Positions 46,537 through 55,874 of a stretch of DNA of 64,000 nucleotides are shown in pieces; the first letter of the stretch is position 1, and each line of letters begins with the position of its first letter. The notes beneath the pieces were generated by a model, which searched no databases, had not been told where the DNA came from, and saw nothing but the letters and a program-made list of their open reading frames with translations. The position numbers and the translations under genes are program-made. Source of the stretch: G964020105 sp964020105 (GTDB lineage Bacteria > Pseudomonadota > Alphaproteobacteria > WRAU01 > Hepatincolaceae); assembly GCA_964020105.1 (NCBI GenBank), contig OZ026535.1, positions 1 through 64,000 of the forward strand, written 5' to 3'.

Positions 46537-46566
46537 GTGAGTGACTATTATAAAATGGTTACTCAC
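46537..46566. terminator. Hairpin between convergent queG and degP
   Basis: GTGAGTGACTATT (46537-46549) pairs over all 13 positions, two of them G-U, with AATGGTTACTCAC (46554-46566) around the loop ATAA. There is no T-run at either end, so a classical intrinsic terminator is not assured, but the position midway between two converging genes fits a bidirectional terminator or 3' end stabiliser. Confidence 0.5.
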
Positions 46567-46580
46567 AAGAATGAAAGATT

Positions 46581-48158
46581 TTAATTTTCAGGAAAACCAG
46601 TTTCAACTTCTTTTTTGCTGATAGAAATAAACACTCTATTTTGTCTAGGATCTTCTACTAAAAATAATAGACCAGAATTTTTATTTTTCTCAACTGATTT
46701 TTGTAACTCTTCTAAAGTTGAGATATCTTCCTGATTGACAGATACAACTCTTAATCCAATAACAAAGCTCTTTTGTTTAGCAATAGAAGAGTTATCAACC
46801 TTAGTTATCACAACTCCTTTAATTGAGGAATCAAGCTTAAAGAATTTTCTTACATAATCATTAATTTCAACAAAAGAAAGACCAAGCTCCTTAATTGATA
46901 ATTCTTTTAGTTTTCCAGTGGTTGCTGAAAAACTATCTGCTTCTTCCTCAGAAACATTCTGAATTCCTGCTGGTATTTCTTCTATTGTTACTACAACATC
47001 CTTCTTAGCTTTATTTCTTATTAAACCAAGAGTTATTTTACTACCAGGCTTAATGCTACCTATGGTTTTTGGCAGGAATTTTGAATTTTTTAATTCAACA
47101 CCATCAACAGAAACAATAGTATCACCAGTTTTTATACCAGCTTTTTCTGCAGGACTTTTAGGCATAACCTTAGATACTAATGCTCCATTAGAATTTTCAA
47201 CACCTAAAGTTTTTGCAATACTATCATCAAGCGACTGAATCTGCACACCTAACCAACCTCTAGTAACTTTTTTATTAGTGATTAATTGAGAAACTATATT
47301 TTGTACAACATTAGAAGGTACAGCAAATCCAATACCAATACTGCCACCTCCCTGACTGCTAAATATGGCTGTATTAATGCCAATAACTTCACCCTTAGTG
47401 TTAATCATTGGACCACCAGAGTTGCCTTTATTAATAGAAGCATCAGTTTGAAGGAAATCATTATAAGGACCAATTTGGATATCCCTAGCAATCGCAGATA
47501 TTATACCTGAGGAGACTGTTCCACCTAAGCCAAATGGATTGCCAATAGCAATTACCCAATCGCCAACCCTAACTCTTGTGGAATCACCAAATTTTAAAGT
47601 TTTAATATCAATAGTATCAACCTTAAGTAAAGCAATATCTGTTACCTCATCTATGGCGTGCAAAGTTGCTTCCATTTTTTTACCATTATAAAATGCCACT
47701 TGTACTTTCTCGGCATCTTTAACTACGTGACTATTAGTTACAATAAATCCATCAGATCTAATTACAAAACCTGAACCGATACTTACAAATCTTTGTTCCT
47801 TTGATTCCTCTGGAAGGATATTTTTAAAAAACTCCCGAAGCATTGGATCTATAGCTTCAAGCGGAATATCAAGGCTTTGCGATTTTATTACTTTAACAGC
47901 AGTTATACTTACAACTGCTGGACTAACAAATTCTACTAAATCTGCGAATCCCTCAGAAGGACTCAACACTTTATCATATGGTTTATAATTATCACCTAAA
48001 TTTGCCTCGGCAATAATTGCTTCAGCAGGAGCAACTTCTTTGGTTGTAAAAAGTGCTACTACTTTATGCCTGTAAGTTACTCCAAGTAAAATAAACACGG
48101 CAATAATGGCGACGACAACTGCCACTTTAAGATTAATTAACTTCTTTAAAAAACTCAT
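46581..48158 (-). CDS. degP: DegP/HtrA-family periplasmic serine protease
   Basis: Periplasmic protease and chaperone that clears misfolded envelope proteins. 525 residues with an N-terminal membrane segment (KVAVVVAIIAVFILLGV) that may act as an uncleaved anchor or signal. The trypsin-like triad is His144 (TNSHVVKDA), Asp174 (DEVTDIALL) and Ser247 (GNSGGP). Two PDZ domains follow, the first with VSKVMPKSPAEKAGIKTGDTI and the second near the C-terminus. A sigma70-type promoter match is predicted about 170 bases upstream, overlapping the region of the divergent oxidoreductase gene. Confidence 0.95.
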   Translation of the reverse strand: MSFLKKLINLKVAVVVAIIAVFILLGVTYRHKVVALFTTKEVAPAEAIIAEANLGDNYKPYDKVLSPSEGFADLVEFVSPAVVSITAVKVIKSQSLDIPLEAIDPMLREFFKNILPEESKEQRFVSIGSGFVIRSDGFIVTNSHVVKDAEKVQVAFYNGKKMEATLHAIDEVTDIALLKVDTIDIKTLKFGDSTRVRVGDWVIAIGNPFGLGGTVSSGIISAIARDIQIGPYNDFLQTDASINKGNSGGPMINTKGEVIGINTAIFSSQGGGSIGIGFAVPSNVVQNIVSQLITNKKVTRGWLGVQIQSLDDSIAKTLGVENSNGALVSKVMPKSPAEKAGIKTGDTIVSVDGVELKNSKFLPKTIGSIKPGSKITLGLIRNKAKKDVVVTIEEIPAGIQNVSEEEADSFSATTGKLKELSIKELGLSFVEINDYVRKFFKLDSSIKGVVITKVDNSSIAKQKSFVIGLRVVSVNQEDISTLEELQKSVEKNKNSGLLFLVEDPRQNRVFISISKKEVETGFPEN

Positions 48159-48222
48159 TTAGAAACCTCCAACATATGAATTCTGCAACAAAAACCCTTT
48201 TACGGAGCATGAGTTTATGGTA

Positions 48223-48238
48223 TAGTCATACTTGACTA
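48223..48238. repeat. Inverted repeat in the degP leader
   Basis: TAGTCA (48223-48228) and TGACTA (48233-48238) are perfectly inverted with a four-base gap, TACT. It lies inside the long predicted leader of degP. It could be an operator half-site pair or a small hairpin. No regulator can be named. Confidence 0.3.
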
Positions 48239-48319
48239 CTGATAGGACAAACAACTAACAAGCCCATTTATTTGATACACTTTATTTAGTAACAAACAAC
48301 AATAAACCGCTCCCTGGTG

Positions 48320-48354
48320 TAGAAAATTATAACAACGACTTGTATAATAGTCAA
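48320..48354. promoter_or_regulatory. Overlapping divergent promoters, degP and the oxidoreductase
   Basis: On the reverse strand TTGACT (48354-48349), 17 bases, then TATAAT (48331-48326) point towards degP. On the forward strand TAGAAA (48320-48325), 17 bases, then TATAAT (48343-48348) point towards the gene at 48370. The two overlap almost completely, so a polymerase bound to one would exclude the other. The forward leader would be only about 15 bases, and the degP leader about 160. Confidence 0.5.
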
Positions 48355-48369
48355 AACAAAATTTTACAT

Positions 48370-51300
48370 ATGAAAAAATACAACTTTAGTTTTAAAAATT
48401 TATATGATAGAGAAAAACTACGAGAGTTGGACGATCATTTTTTAGATTTTCTAAAAAATGAAAATTTTTCACTTTATGAATATCTACTAGAAAATAGAAA
48501 AATTCATACTAAGTTTGCTGAAACATACGCTAATGAACCAGAACAAATAATAGAGATAGCTAAGATTTTTGCAGATTTTCTAATCAATATTTTTGATATT
48601 AAACACTCTTTCTCTGCTTATAATAGAAGGTTGGCCAAAGAAGAAAAAATTTTTAGCTTTAGAAAGTCTTATATCAATAAAATTGTAAAATCTGTTGATA
48701 TATCAACAAAAACCTTAGCAGATTTTTTTATCTTAGAAAAAACACTACTGCAATTATTATCTATCAAGCATTTTAGTGAAAGTATATTTGTAGATAAAGT
48801 AAATTTATGGCTAACAAATTTAACTCTCTATTCTAAAGAGTTAGAAGTTGCCAATTTATTTAGTGCTTTAGTTATTTCTTTGGCAGATATACCAAGTAAA
48901 TATAAATCTAAGTCTATATTTTTCAAGGCAAAAAAAGTCAATTTTGCAAAACTTGTTACTCTGCATGATGATCATGCACGTGGATATAGAGTTATTGCTA
49001 AAAATAAAGCAACAAAATCAATAAAAAGAAATGGCTTCTCCTTATATACTAGATCTTCCTTAAGGGAATCACTACATAATAGTAATTACTGTGTCAAGTG
49101 TCATAAAAGAGGGCGAGATTATTGTAAAAAAGGTGATGTACAAGATAATATATACAAATCCAACCCCAGTGGAGTGGAACTTAAAGGTTGTCCACTTTCC
49201 ATGCATATTTCTCAGATGCATGTTTTGAACGAGCAAGGGAATATTTTAGCTGCTCTGATTGTTGCAACTATTAATAATCCCCTTTTAGCAGCAACTGGTT
49301 ATAATATATGCAATGATTGTTCTGTATCTTGTATTTTTCAGAAGCAAGAAACTGTTGATACCCCTAAGGTTGAAAGTCATATTTTAAAGGAAGTTTTAGC
49401 ACTACCTTGGGGTTTTGAAATTTACTCTCTCCTTAGTCGTTTTAATCCATTAAGGTTTTATCGTCCATACCCAAAGGAAAGTAGTTCTAAAAAAGTCTTA
49501 GTAGTAGGGCTAGGTCCTGCTGGCTATTCCCTAGCATACAGTTTACTGCAAGAAGGACATTATGTTGTTGCCATAGATGCTCTTAAAATAGAACCTCTGA
49601 ATGTTCCTTTTTCTCCTATTATTGATCTTAAAACTATCACCGAAGATTTAGATAGTAGAGTAATTAATGGCTTTGGCGGCGTTTCTGAATATGGTATTAC
49701 TAGTCGATGGGATAAGAATTTTTTAAAAATTATAAGAATTATCCTAGAAAGAGAAGCTAATATGAAAATATACGGAGGTCTGATCTTTGGTTCTAACATT
49801 AGTTTTCAAGATGCATATACTTTAGGTTTCAATCATGTTGCTCTATGTTGTGGTGCTGGTAAGCCTAATTTATTGCCGATTGAAAATATTCTTGCCAAAG
49901 GTGTAAGAACCTCCTCTGATTTTTTAATGTCACTACATTTGGGTGCTTTCAAAAAAAATAACTTTCATAATTTAAGTATTAGATTCCCAGTTGTTGTTCT
50001 AGGAGGAGGTCTTACTGCTTTGGATTGTGCAACTGAGGCCGCTATATATTATCAAAGGCAACTTGAGAAGCATTTAAGTCGTTATAATAATCTTGATAAA
50101 GAAAAATTTAACAGTACTCTTGAGGATGAGGATAGGGATCTGCTTGCTGAATATATCCGGCATTTTATGCTGCTTGAGCAAGCAAAAAGTTCATCAAAAG
50201 ATCCCTATGAGCTTGTTAGTGAATTAGGTGGTGTTAGTATACTTTATCACGGAAGTTTTGAAGATTCAAAAGCTTATAAAGGCAATCCTTCTGAAGTAGA
50301 GAAAACTTTAAGACAAGGAGTATCATTCATTGAAAATGCTAAATTACTTAGAATTAATATTGATAGATATTCATCTATAAATTCCTTAGATGTTGAAATT
50401 AATGGGAGTACAACCAATATTCCTGCCAGAACATTAATATTAGCTTTAGGAACTAATCAAAACAACGTGGTTTTGCAGGAGAATCCAGATTTATTTTCTC
50501 CTGATGAGGCAAATTTTACTATTAATGGTGATAAATCTAATAAATTTAAAGATAAAGAATTTTCTGTAATATTAAAAAAACTGTTGTTTAGCAAAGACAA
50601 TGAAGGATATTGGGTTAGTTTTTTTGGAGATATGCATAAGGAGTTTAGCGGTAGTGTTGTGAAAGCCATGGCTTCGGCTTTCTATGGTCAGTATGAGATT
50701 AACAAAGTTTTAGAAGAAATTACGAGCAAGGAGGATAATTTCCCCAGATTTATAAATACTTTAGAGCAAAAATTATTTGCTCTAGTTCATGATATTAAAG
50801 ATATAAATAGTTCGATGTATGAGATTATAATCAAATCACCGCTATTGACTAATAAAATCAAAGCAGGGCAATTTATTAAAGTACAAAACTATGAAAGCTA
50901 TTCTAAGTATAGTGGCAAAGATATATTGCTGTCTGAGAGTATTATGCTAACTCCTATAGTTTTTGAAGGGGATTATATAAAATGTGTTGTTATGAAAAAT
51001 GGAGCAAGTACAGAAATTTTAAGTAACATCGAGAAAAATACAAAGATACTTTGTAGTGGACCTCTTGGCAGTGCGACAAGCTTACCTAGTAATAAAGCTA
51101 TTTTGCTGATTGCTGAGGGTATTAGTAACATTAATGTTATTGCTATCCTTAAAGAGGCTAAAAAAAGAGGAAATACTATATTTTACATTGGTATATATAA
51201 GGATGATGATAGTATTTTGTATGCTGATTTTATTAGTAAATATGTGCAAAAATCACACTATTTGAAAGTAGGGATAAACTCTATTATTAGTGATTTACCA

Positions 51301-51678
51301 CAAGTGATTGACGAGTTTTTTAAAGATTTTAATGGTAATTTAGATATGTTAATGCTTTCAGGTTCTTACTCAATGGTAGGGGCAGTTAATCATGTGATTA
51401 ATACAGAAAGTAATGCAGATATTATTAGATTATTAAGAAAGACAGAAAAAATAGTATCACTAAGTGCTCCCATGTTATGTGGATTAAAAGGTGTATGTGC
51501 TACTTGTTTACAGAAAGATAAACATAATAATTTTTTTTATTGCTGTGCTGTGCAAGAAAAAAATATTGAAGATATTAATTTTATCAATATGGGAGGACGT
51601 TTAATGCAAAACTCTTTGCAAGAAAAAATAGCAAAGGCTTATTATGAAAAAACAGTAAAAAATAAAAATGTATTATGA
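48370..51678 (+). CDS. Fused GltD-like and PyrK-like flavin/iron-sulfur oxidoreductase
   Basis: About 1102 residues (ATG 48370; a TTG lies ten codons earlier). Order of parts: a helical N-terminal region; a cysteine-rich section (NYCVKCHKRGRDYCKKGD, then CNDCSVSC) like the iron-sulfur module of glutamate synthase small subunit; a pyridine-nucleotide-dependent FAD domain with KVLVVGLGPAGYSLAYSLL near residue 375 and VVVLGGGLTALDCATEA near 538; and a C-terminal ferredoxin-reductase/PyrK-like module ending in a 2Fe-2S type cluster CGLKGVCATC, then CC. Similar proteins of 1000 or more residues occur in Rickettsiales and are annotated as pyridine nucleotide oxidoreductases; the electron acceptor is not known. 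Confidence 0.8.
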   Translation: MKKYNFSFKNLYDREKLRELDDHFLDFLKNENFSLYEYLLENRKIHTKFAETYANEPEQIIEIAKIFADFLINIFDIKHSFSAYNRRLAKEEKIFSFRKSYINKIVKSVDISTKTLADFFILEKTLLQLLSIKHFSESIFVDKVNLWLTNLTLYSKELEVANLFSALVISLADIPSKYKSKSIFFKAKKVNFAKLVTLHDDHARGYRVIAKNKATKSIKRNGFSLYTRSSLRESLHNSNYCVKCHKRGRDYCKKGDVQDNIYKSNPSGVELKGCPLSMHISQMHVLNEQGNILAALIVATINNPLLAATGYNICNDCSVSCIFQKQETVDTPKVESHILKEVLALPWGFEIYSLLSRFNPLRFYRPYPKESSSKKVLVVGLGPAGYSLAYSLLQEGHYVVAIDALKIEPLNVPFSPIIDLKTITEDLDSRVINGFGGVSEYGITSRWDKNFLKIIRIILEREANMKIYGGLIFGSNISFQDAYTLGFNHVALCCGAGKPNLLPIENILAKGVRTSSDFLMSLHLGAFKKNNFHNLSIRFPVVVLGGGLTALDCATEAAIYYQRQLEKHLSRYNNLDKEKFNSTLEDEDRDLLAEYIRHFMLLEQAKSSSKDPYELVSELGGVSILYHGSFEDSKAYKGNPSEVEKTLRQGVSFIENAKLLRINIDRYSSINSLDVEINGSTTNIPARTLILALGTNQNNVVLQENPDLFSPDEANFTINGDKSNKFKDKEFSVILKKLLFSKDNEGYWVSFFGDMHKEFSGSVVKAMASAFYGQYEINKVLEEITSKEDNFPRFINTLEQKLFALVHDIKDINSSMYEIIIKSPLLTNKIKAGQFIKVQNYESYSKYSGKDILLSESIMLTPIVFEGDYIKCVVMKNGASTEILSNIEKNTKILCSGPLGSATSLPSNKAILLIAEGISNINVIAILKEAKKRGNTIFYIGIYKDDDSILYADFISKYVQKSHYLKVGINSIISDLPQVIDEFFKDFNGNLDMLMLSGSYSMVGAVNHVINTESNADIIRLLRKTEKIVSLSAPMLCGLKGVCATCLQKDKHNNFFYCCAVQEKNIEDINFINMGGRLMQNSLQEKIAKAYYEKTVKNKNVL

Positions 51679-51759
51679 TAATTGTGAAATCTATTATAAG
51701 ATAGATTTTTGAACTTATATGGTGTACAATTAGTTCGTGTTATTTTAAAAAGGGTTGTT

Positions 51760-53592
51760 GTGGCTATTTTTCAAGAATTTTTATCTAAAGTTTTACGTAC
51801 CAATAGTACAGAAGATCTAAATAGTGTCAGGAGAGCTTTTAAACGCTATTTTGCCGATATGGTTCGTCCCAATGCTTCAATAATTTTACTTTCAATACTT
51901 TTTATGGCAATCTTTTCAGCAACCAATGCTGGCATGGCTTGGATAATTAAACCAATCATTAATAATGTGTTTGTCGATAAAGAATTAGAAAGTCTTAATA
52001 AAATAGGGATGTTTATTATTATCTTGTCTTGTTTAAAGGGAATATCCCTTTACATTTATACAAATTTATTATTTATTGTATCAGTTAAGGTTATGGCTAA
52101 AATTAGAAATACTCTCTATAAATCATTTATTACCCAAGATTTATCGTTTCATCATAAAAATTCACCAGGATCGCTGGTATCAGTTGCTATGAATGAGCTA
52201 AATTCAATTAATACACTAGTTACAGATATTCCTATCAATGTTGGTAGAGATCTTTTCACTTTTCTTGGTATACTGATTTTGATGTTTTTTCAAAACTATG
52301 TTTATGCTAGTCTTATATTGCTTTCTGTGATTGTTATCATATTACCAGTAAAAATAATTGGTAAAAAAGTAAAAGAAAGCTTCAAAAAAACTAATAAAGG
52401 ACTAGGTGATTTAACCTCACATCTGGAGCAAACTTTAAACGGCATACGTGAGGTGAAATCTTATAATAAAGAAACAGTAGAGCAGCTTAAAGTTGAAGGG
52501 ATAGTAAATAGCATAGCTAAAATTCAAAGAAGAGTTAACAGAATTAGTAGTTTGTTGCCCGCTGTAATGGAAGTTATCAGTGGTATTACCATAGGTTCTG
52601 TTTTAATATATGCTGGCTATCAAGTTATATATCACGATGCTGACGCTGGAACATTTTTTTCCTTTATTGTTGCTCTAATAATAGCTTATCAGCCCTTGAA
52701 AAGATTAAGTGATTTTACAGTGAAGATCCAATTGGGTGCTCTAGCTGTTAAACGATATTATTATTTTGTAGATTTAATATCAGAAATTAAAGAAGTAGAT
52801 AATCCTGTCCATATTACTCATAAACCTATGGATATAGAATTTAAAAATGTTGACTTTTCTTACAATATCCAATCAGCAGGTAGCACTGTCAAGACTAACA
52901 AGGCAGTTGATGGAATGAGTTTTAAAATCCTATCTGGTCAGAAGGTAGCTTTAGTTGGGCGTTCTGGTGGTGGTAAAAGCACTATTATTAATCTCATTGC
53001 CAGATTTTATGATCCTATCTCTGGTCAAATTTTTATTGATTCTAAAGATATTAAAACTATAAGTATAAAATCTTTAAGGGAAAATGTTTCTATAGTTTCA
53101 CAGGAAGTTGTTTTATTTGATGATACAATACTAGCCAATATTGCTTATTCTCGTGAGAATACTACAGAAGAGCAAATAGCCCTTGCTGCTAAGAATGCTG
53201 CTTGTTTTGATTTTATTAATACCTTACCTGATAAATTTAATACTTTAATTGGTCCCAGGGGAGCTAAGTTATCTGGCGGACAAAGACAGAGAGTGTCTAT
53301 TGCTAGGGCTTTACTTAAGAACTCACCAATTTTGCTTTTAGATGAGGCTACTTCTGCTTTAGATACTGAATCGGAGAAGGAAATTCAGGAGGCTTTAAAT
53401 AAATTAATGGAAAATAAAACTACTCTGATAATTGCACACAGGCTTTCTACAATACTTAATTGTGATAAGATTTTTGTTGTTGATAATGGTAAAATAATTG
53501 AGCAAGGTAGCAATGAAGAACTTTTAGCTAAAGATGATAGCTTGTATAAATATCTTTATGATTTACAGTTTAAAAATCAAGAAAATACTTAA
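51760..53592 (+). CDS. msbA: Lipid A/LPS flippase MsbA-like ABC exporter
   Basis: ABC exporter with transmembrane and ATPase domains in one chain, moving lipid A-core across the inner membrane. The open frame begins with TTG 51709, but GTG 51760, with AAAAGGG six bases before it, gives about 610 residues, the family length. Six transmembrane segments occupy residues 45-310. The ATPase has Walker A GRSGGGKST near 401, signature LSGGQRQRVSIARA, Walker B ILLLDEATSALD and IIAHRLST. Neighbours waaA, lpxK and lpxL show lipid A transport rather than drug export as the role. Confidence 0.93.
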   Translation: MAIFQEFLSKVLRTNSTEDLNSVRRAFKRYFADMVRPNASIILLSILFMAIFSATNAGMAWIIKPIINNVFVDKELESLNKIGMFIIILSCLKGISLYIYTNLLFIVSVKVMAKIRNTLYKSFITQDLSFHHKNSPGSLVSVAMNELNSINTLVTDIPINVGRDLFTFLGILILMFFQNYVYASLILLSVIVIILPVKIIGKKVKESFKKTNKGLGDLTSHLEQTLNGIREVKSYNKETVEQLKVEGIVNSIAKIQRRVNRISSLLPAVMEVISGITIGSVLIYAGYQVIYHDADAGTFFSFIVALIIAYQPLKRLSDFTVKIQLGALAVKRYYYFVDLISEIKEVDNPVHITHKPMDIEFKNVDFSYNIQSAGSTVKTNKAVDGMSFKILSGQKVALVGRSGGGKSTIINLIARFYDPISGQIFIDSKDIKTISIKSLRENVSIVSQEVVLFDDTILANIAYSRENTTEEQIALAAKNAACFDFINTLPDKFNTLIGPRGAKLSGGQRQRVSIARALLKNSPILLLDEATSALDTESEKEIQEALNKLMENKTTLIIAHRLSTILNCDKIFVVDNGKIIEQGSNEELLAKDDSLYKYLYDLQFKNQENT

Positions 53593-53637
53593 TTATTATA
53601 CTTAAAGTAATATAGTTATACTACTCCTAGGTGACCA

Positions 53638-54885
53638 TTGTTTATTATATATGACTTTTTAGTATTATTTTTTAGTATGATTATGTACATTTCTAATATG
53701 TTTATAAAGTCTTCTAAAATTAAGCAAAGACTTCTCATACATTCTGAGAGCAAAAAGGGGCATTATATTTGGCTGCATGGAGCAAGTGTTGGTGAGTTAT
53801 TATCTGCAAGCAGATTATTACAAGAGCTTTTATATAAATATCCCGATATTAAATTTTTGGTTACTTCCCATACCTTAACTTCTAAAGAGGTTATTTTAAA
53901 AAGATTTCCCACTAAAGTTGAGCATCATTATTTACCTTATGACACAACTATTTTAGTAAGAAAATTTCTTAAGAAATATAATTTCAAACTTATTATTTGG
54001 CTGGAGCAAGATTTATTTCCTATCACGCTTAAAGAAATAAATTTTTGTAATATTCCCTTATTATTGCTGAATGCTAGAATGTCTGATAAATCTTTTCTCA
54101 TATGGTCTAAATTTAGATATATAGCTAAAACGTTATTATCTTTTTTTACCATGATTTTTCCATCTTCTTATGAGGATGAATATAAAATAGCTACTTTGAC
54201 CAAAGGAAATATAAAATTCATTGGGAATCTTAAATATACCAATGTTTCCCTTGATTGTAAAACAGAGCTTGATACTAAAATACTACAGAAGCAAGTACAA
54301 GATAAATTTATTTGGACTGCACTTAGTACACACAGTGGTGAGGAAGAAGCAATACTAAATATTCACAGAAGACTTAATAAAAATAATTGTGATGTGTTTA
54401 CCATTATAATTCCTAGGCATATCAATAGGGTAGAGCAAATAGTTAAACAATTTAGAGATAAGTATAATGTTGAGCCTGTCCTATATTCAAAAATTACAGA
54501 TTATGCACCAAAAAACATATTACTTGTTGATACTGTGGGTTATGTTGATCATTTTTGTGTAATTTCTTCTGTTGTATTTATTGGCAAGAGTTTGTTTAAA
54601 AAAAAATCCGGAGGGCATAATATTTTAGAGCCTCTTAGTAAAGGAACACCGGTTGTTTTTGGTAAATATATGGATAATTTTAAATCTTTTAGGGAAGAAT
54701 GCTTAGAGCGTAATGCTGGCATAGAGGTTAGTGATGAGGAAAATCTTTATAATGTTCTCTACGATTTATACAATAATAAATCTAAACTTTCTCAACTAAG
54801 ATCCAATACAAAGTTTGTATTTAAAAAATCAGCTAATATATTGGATAATTATATGATAGAAATAGCAAATCATTTAAAAGCATAG
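53638..54885 (+). CDS. waaA: 3-deoxy-D-manno-octulosonic acid transferase
   Basis: Adds Kdo to lipid IVA. 415 residues, membrane-anchored by the N-terminal helix. Family features: GHYIWLHGASVGELLSA (the GASVGE motif), LVTSHTLTSKEV, YLPYDTTILVRKFLKKY, and a C-terminal GHNILEPLSKGTPVVFGKYMDNF. The start is TTG 53638, five bases after an AGGTG site; no nearer ATG gives the N-terminal helix. The gene order msbA-waaA-lpxK-lpxL makes the assignment firm. Confidence 0.95.
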   Translation: MFIIYDFLVLFFSMIMYISNMFIKSSKIKQRLLIHSESKKGHYIWLHGASVGELLSASRLLQELLYKYPDIKFLVTSHTLTSKEVILKRFPTKVEHHYLPYDTTILVRKFLKKYNFKLIIWLEQDLFPITLKEINFCNIPLLLLNARMSDKSFLIWSKFRYIAKTLLSFFTMIFPSSYEDEYKIATLTKGNIKFIGNLKYTNVSLDCKTELDTKILQKQVQDKFIWTALSTHSGEEEAILNIHRRLNKNNCDVFTIIIPRHINRVEQIVKQFRDKYNVEPVLYSKITDYAPKNILLVDTVGYVDHFCVISSVVFIGKSLFKKKSGGHNILEPLSKGTPVVFGKYMDNFKSFREECLERNAGIEVSDEENLYNVLYDLYNNKSKLSQLRSNTKFVFKKSANILDNYMIEIANHLKA

Positions 54886-54889
54886 GGAT

Positions 54890-55873
54890 ATGATAATAAA
54901 AACATCGGATATAAATAATTTCTGGAAGGGTAAGAATATATTAAATTACTGCTTACAACCATTTAGTTTATTGTGGTTAATTGCATCTCATATAAGGAAA
55001 TGGCAAAAATCATATACCAGCAGTTCTTTTATAATTTGTGTAGGCAATATTAACATTGGAGGAGCTGGAAAGACACCTTCTAGCATATTTATCGGCAAAT
55101 CACTAAAAGATAGAGGATATAAAGTAGCTTTTTTAACTAAAGGTTATGGTAGAAAATCTGGAGAAACTTTGTGGGTTAATGCCACGTCTGGAGTTAGTAG
55201 GGTTGGGGATGAGCCTATTCTTCTTGCTAAACATTTACCCACCCTTGTAAGTGCTAATATAGTAGAAGGATTAAAAATACTAGAAAAAGAAGGATTTGAG
55301 GTTATTATAGTTGATGATGGCCTGCAGAATCCATCTTTTAAAAAAGATTTTAAGATAATAGTTATTAATGGTTCTTACGGATTTGGTAATGCATTTGTTA
55401 TCCCATCTGGACCATTAAGACAGACGGTTGACTCTGCAATGGCTACGGCTGACCATATTATACTTTTAGAGGATGATGAGTATGGGGTAGCAAAAATTGT
55501 AAAAAATTTTAACATTGATATTTCTTTTGCCAGATATGTTCCTTCTGTTGATATGAGATTATTTAATAAAAAGGTATTGGCTTTTTGTGGTATAGGGATT
55601 CCAGATAAATTCAAAATAATACTTTTAAAATATGGCTTAAATATTTTTAATTTTGTAATTTTCAAAGATCATCATCTTTATACAGAGGAAGAGATTAAAG
55701 GTTTGTTAGAAGAAGCAGAAGAATCAAATAGCTTAGTTGTATGTACAGAAAAGGATCATGTGAAAATTCCTTTAGAATATCAAGATAAGGTGCTATCTTT
55801 TAATATCAACATGCAAATGGATGGGGATGAACTTTTATTTTCTAAAATAATAAAACGGTTCAAAAATAATTAA
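54890..55873 (+). CDS. lpxK: Tetraacyldisaccharide 4'-kinase
   Basis: Phosphorylates the 4' position of the lipid A disaccharide, giving lipid IVA. 327 residues. P-loop NINIGGAGKTPSSIFIG near residues 49-65; VAFLTKGYGRKSGE and VGDEPILLAKHLP are typical of the family, as is IIVDDGLQNPSFKKDF. The LpxK signature VFKDHHLYTEEEI is near residue 261, and CTEKDHVKIP follows. Five bases after waaA and one base before lpxL. Confidence 0.96.
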   Translation: MIIKTSDINNFWKGKNILNYCLQPFSLLWLIASHIRKWQKSYTSSSFIICVGNINIGGAGKTPSSIFIGKSLKDRGYKVAFLTKGYGRKSGETLWVNATSGVSRVGDEPILLAKHLPTLVSANIVEGLKILEKEGFEVIIVDDGLQNPSFKKDFKIIVINGSYGFGNAFVIPSGPLRQTVDSAMATADHIILLEDDEYGVAKIVKNFNIDISFARYVPSVDMRLFNKKVLAFCGIGIPDKFKIILLKYGLNIFNFVIFKDHHLYTEEEIKGLLEEAEESNSLVVCTEKDHVKIPLEYQDKVLSFNINMQMDGDELLFSKIIKRFKNN

Positions 55874-55874
55874 T

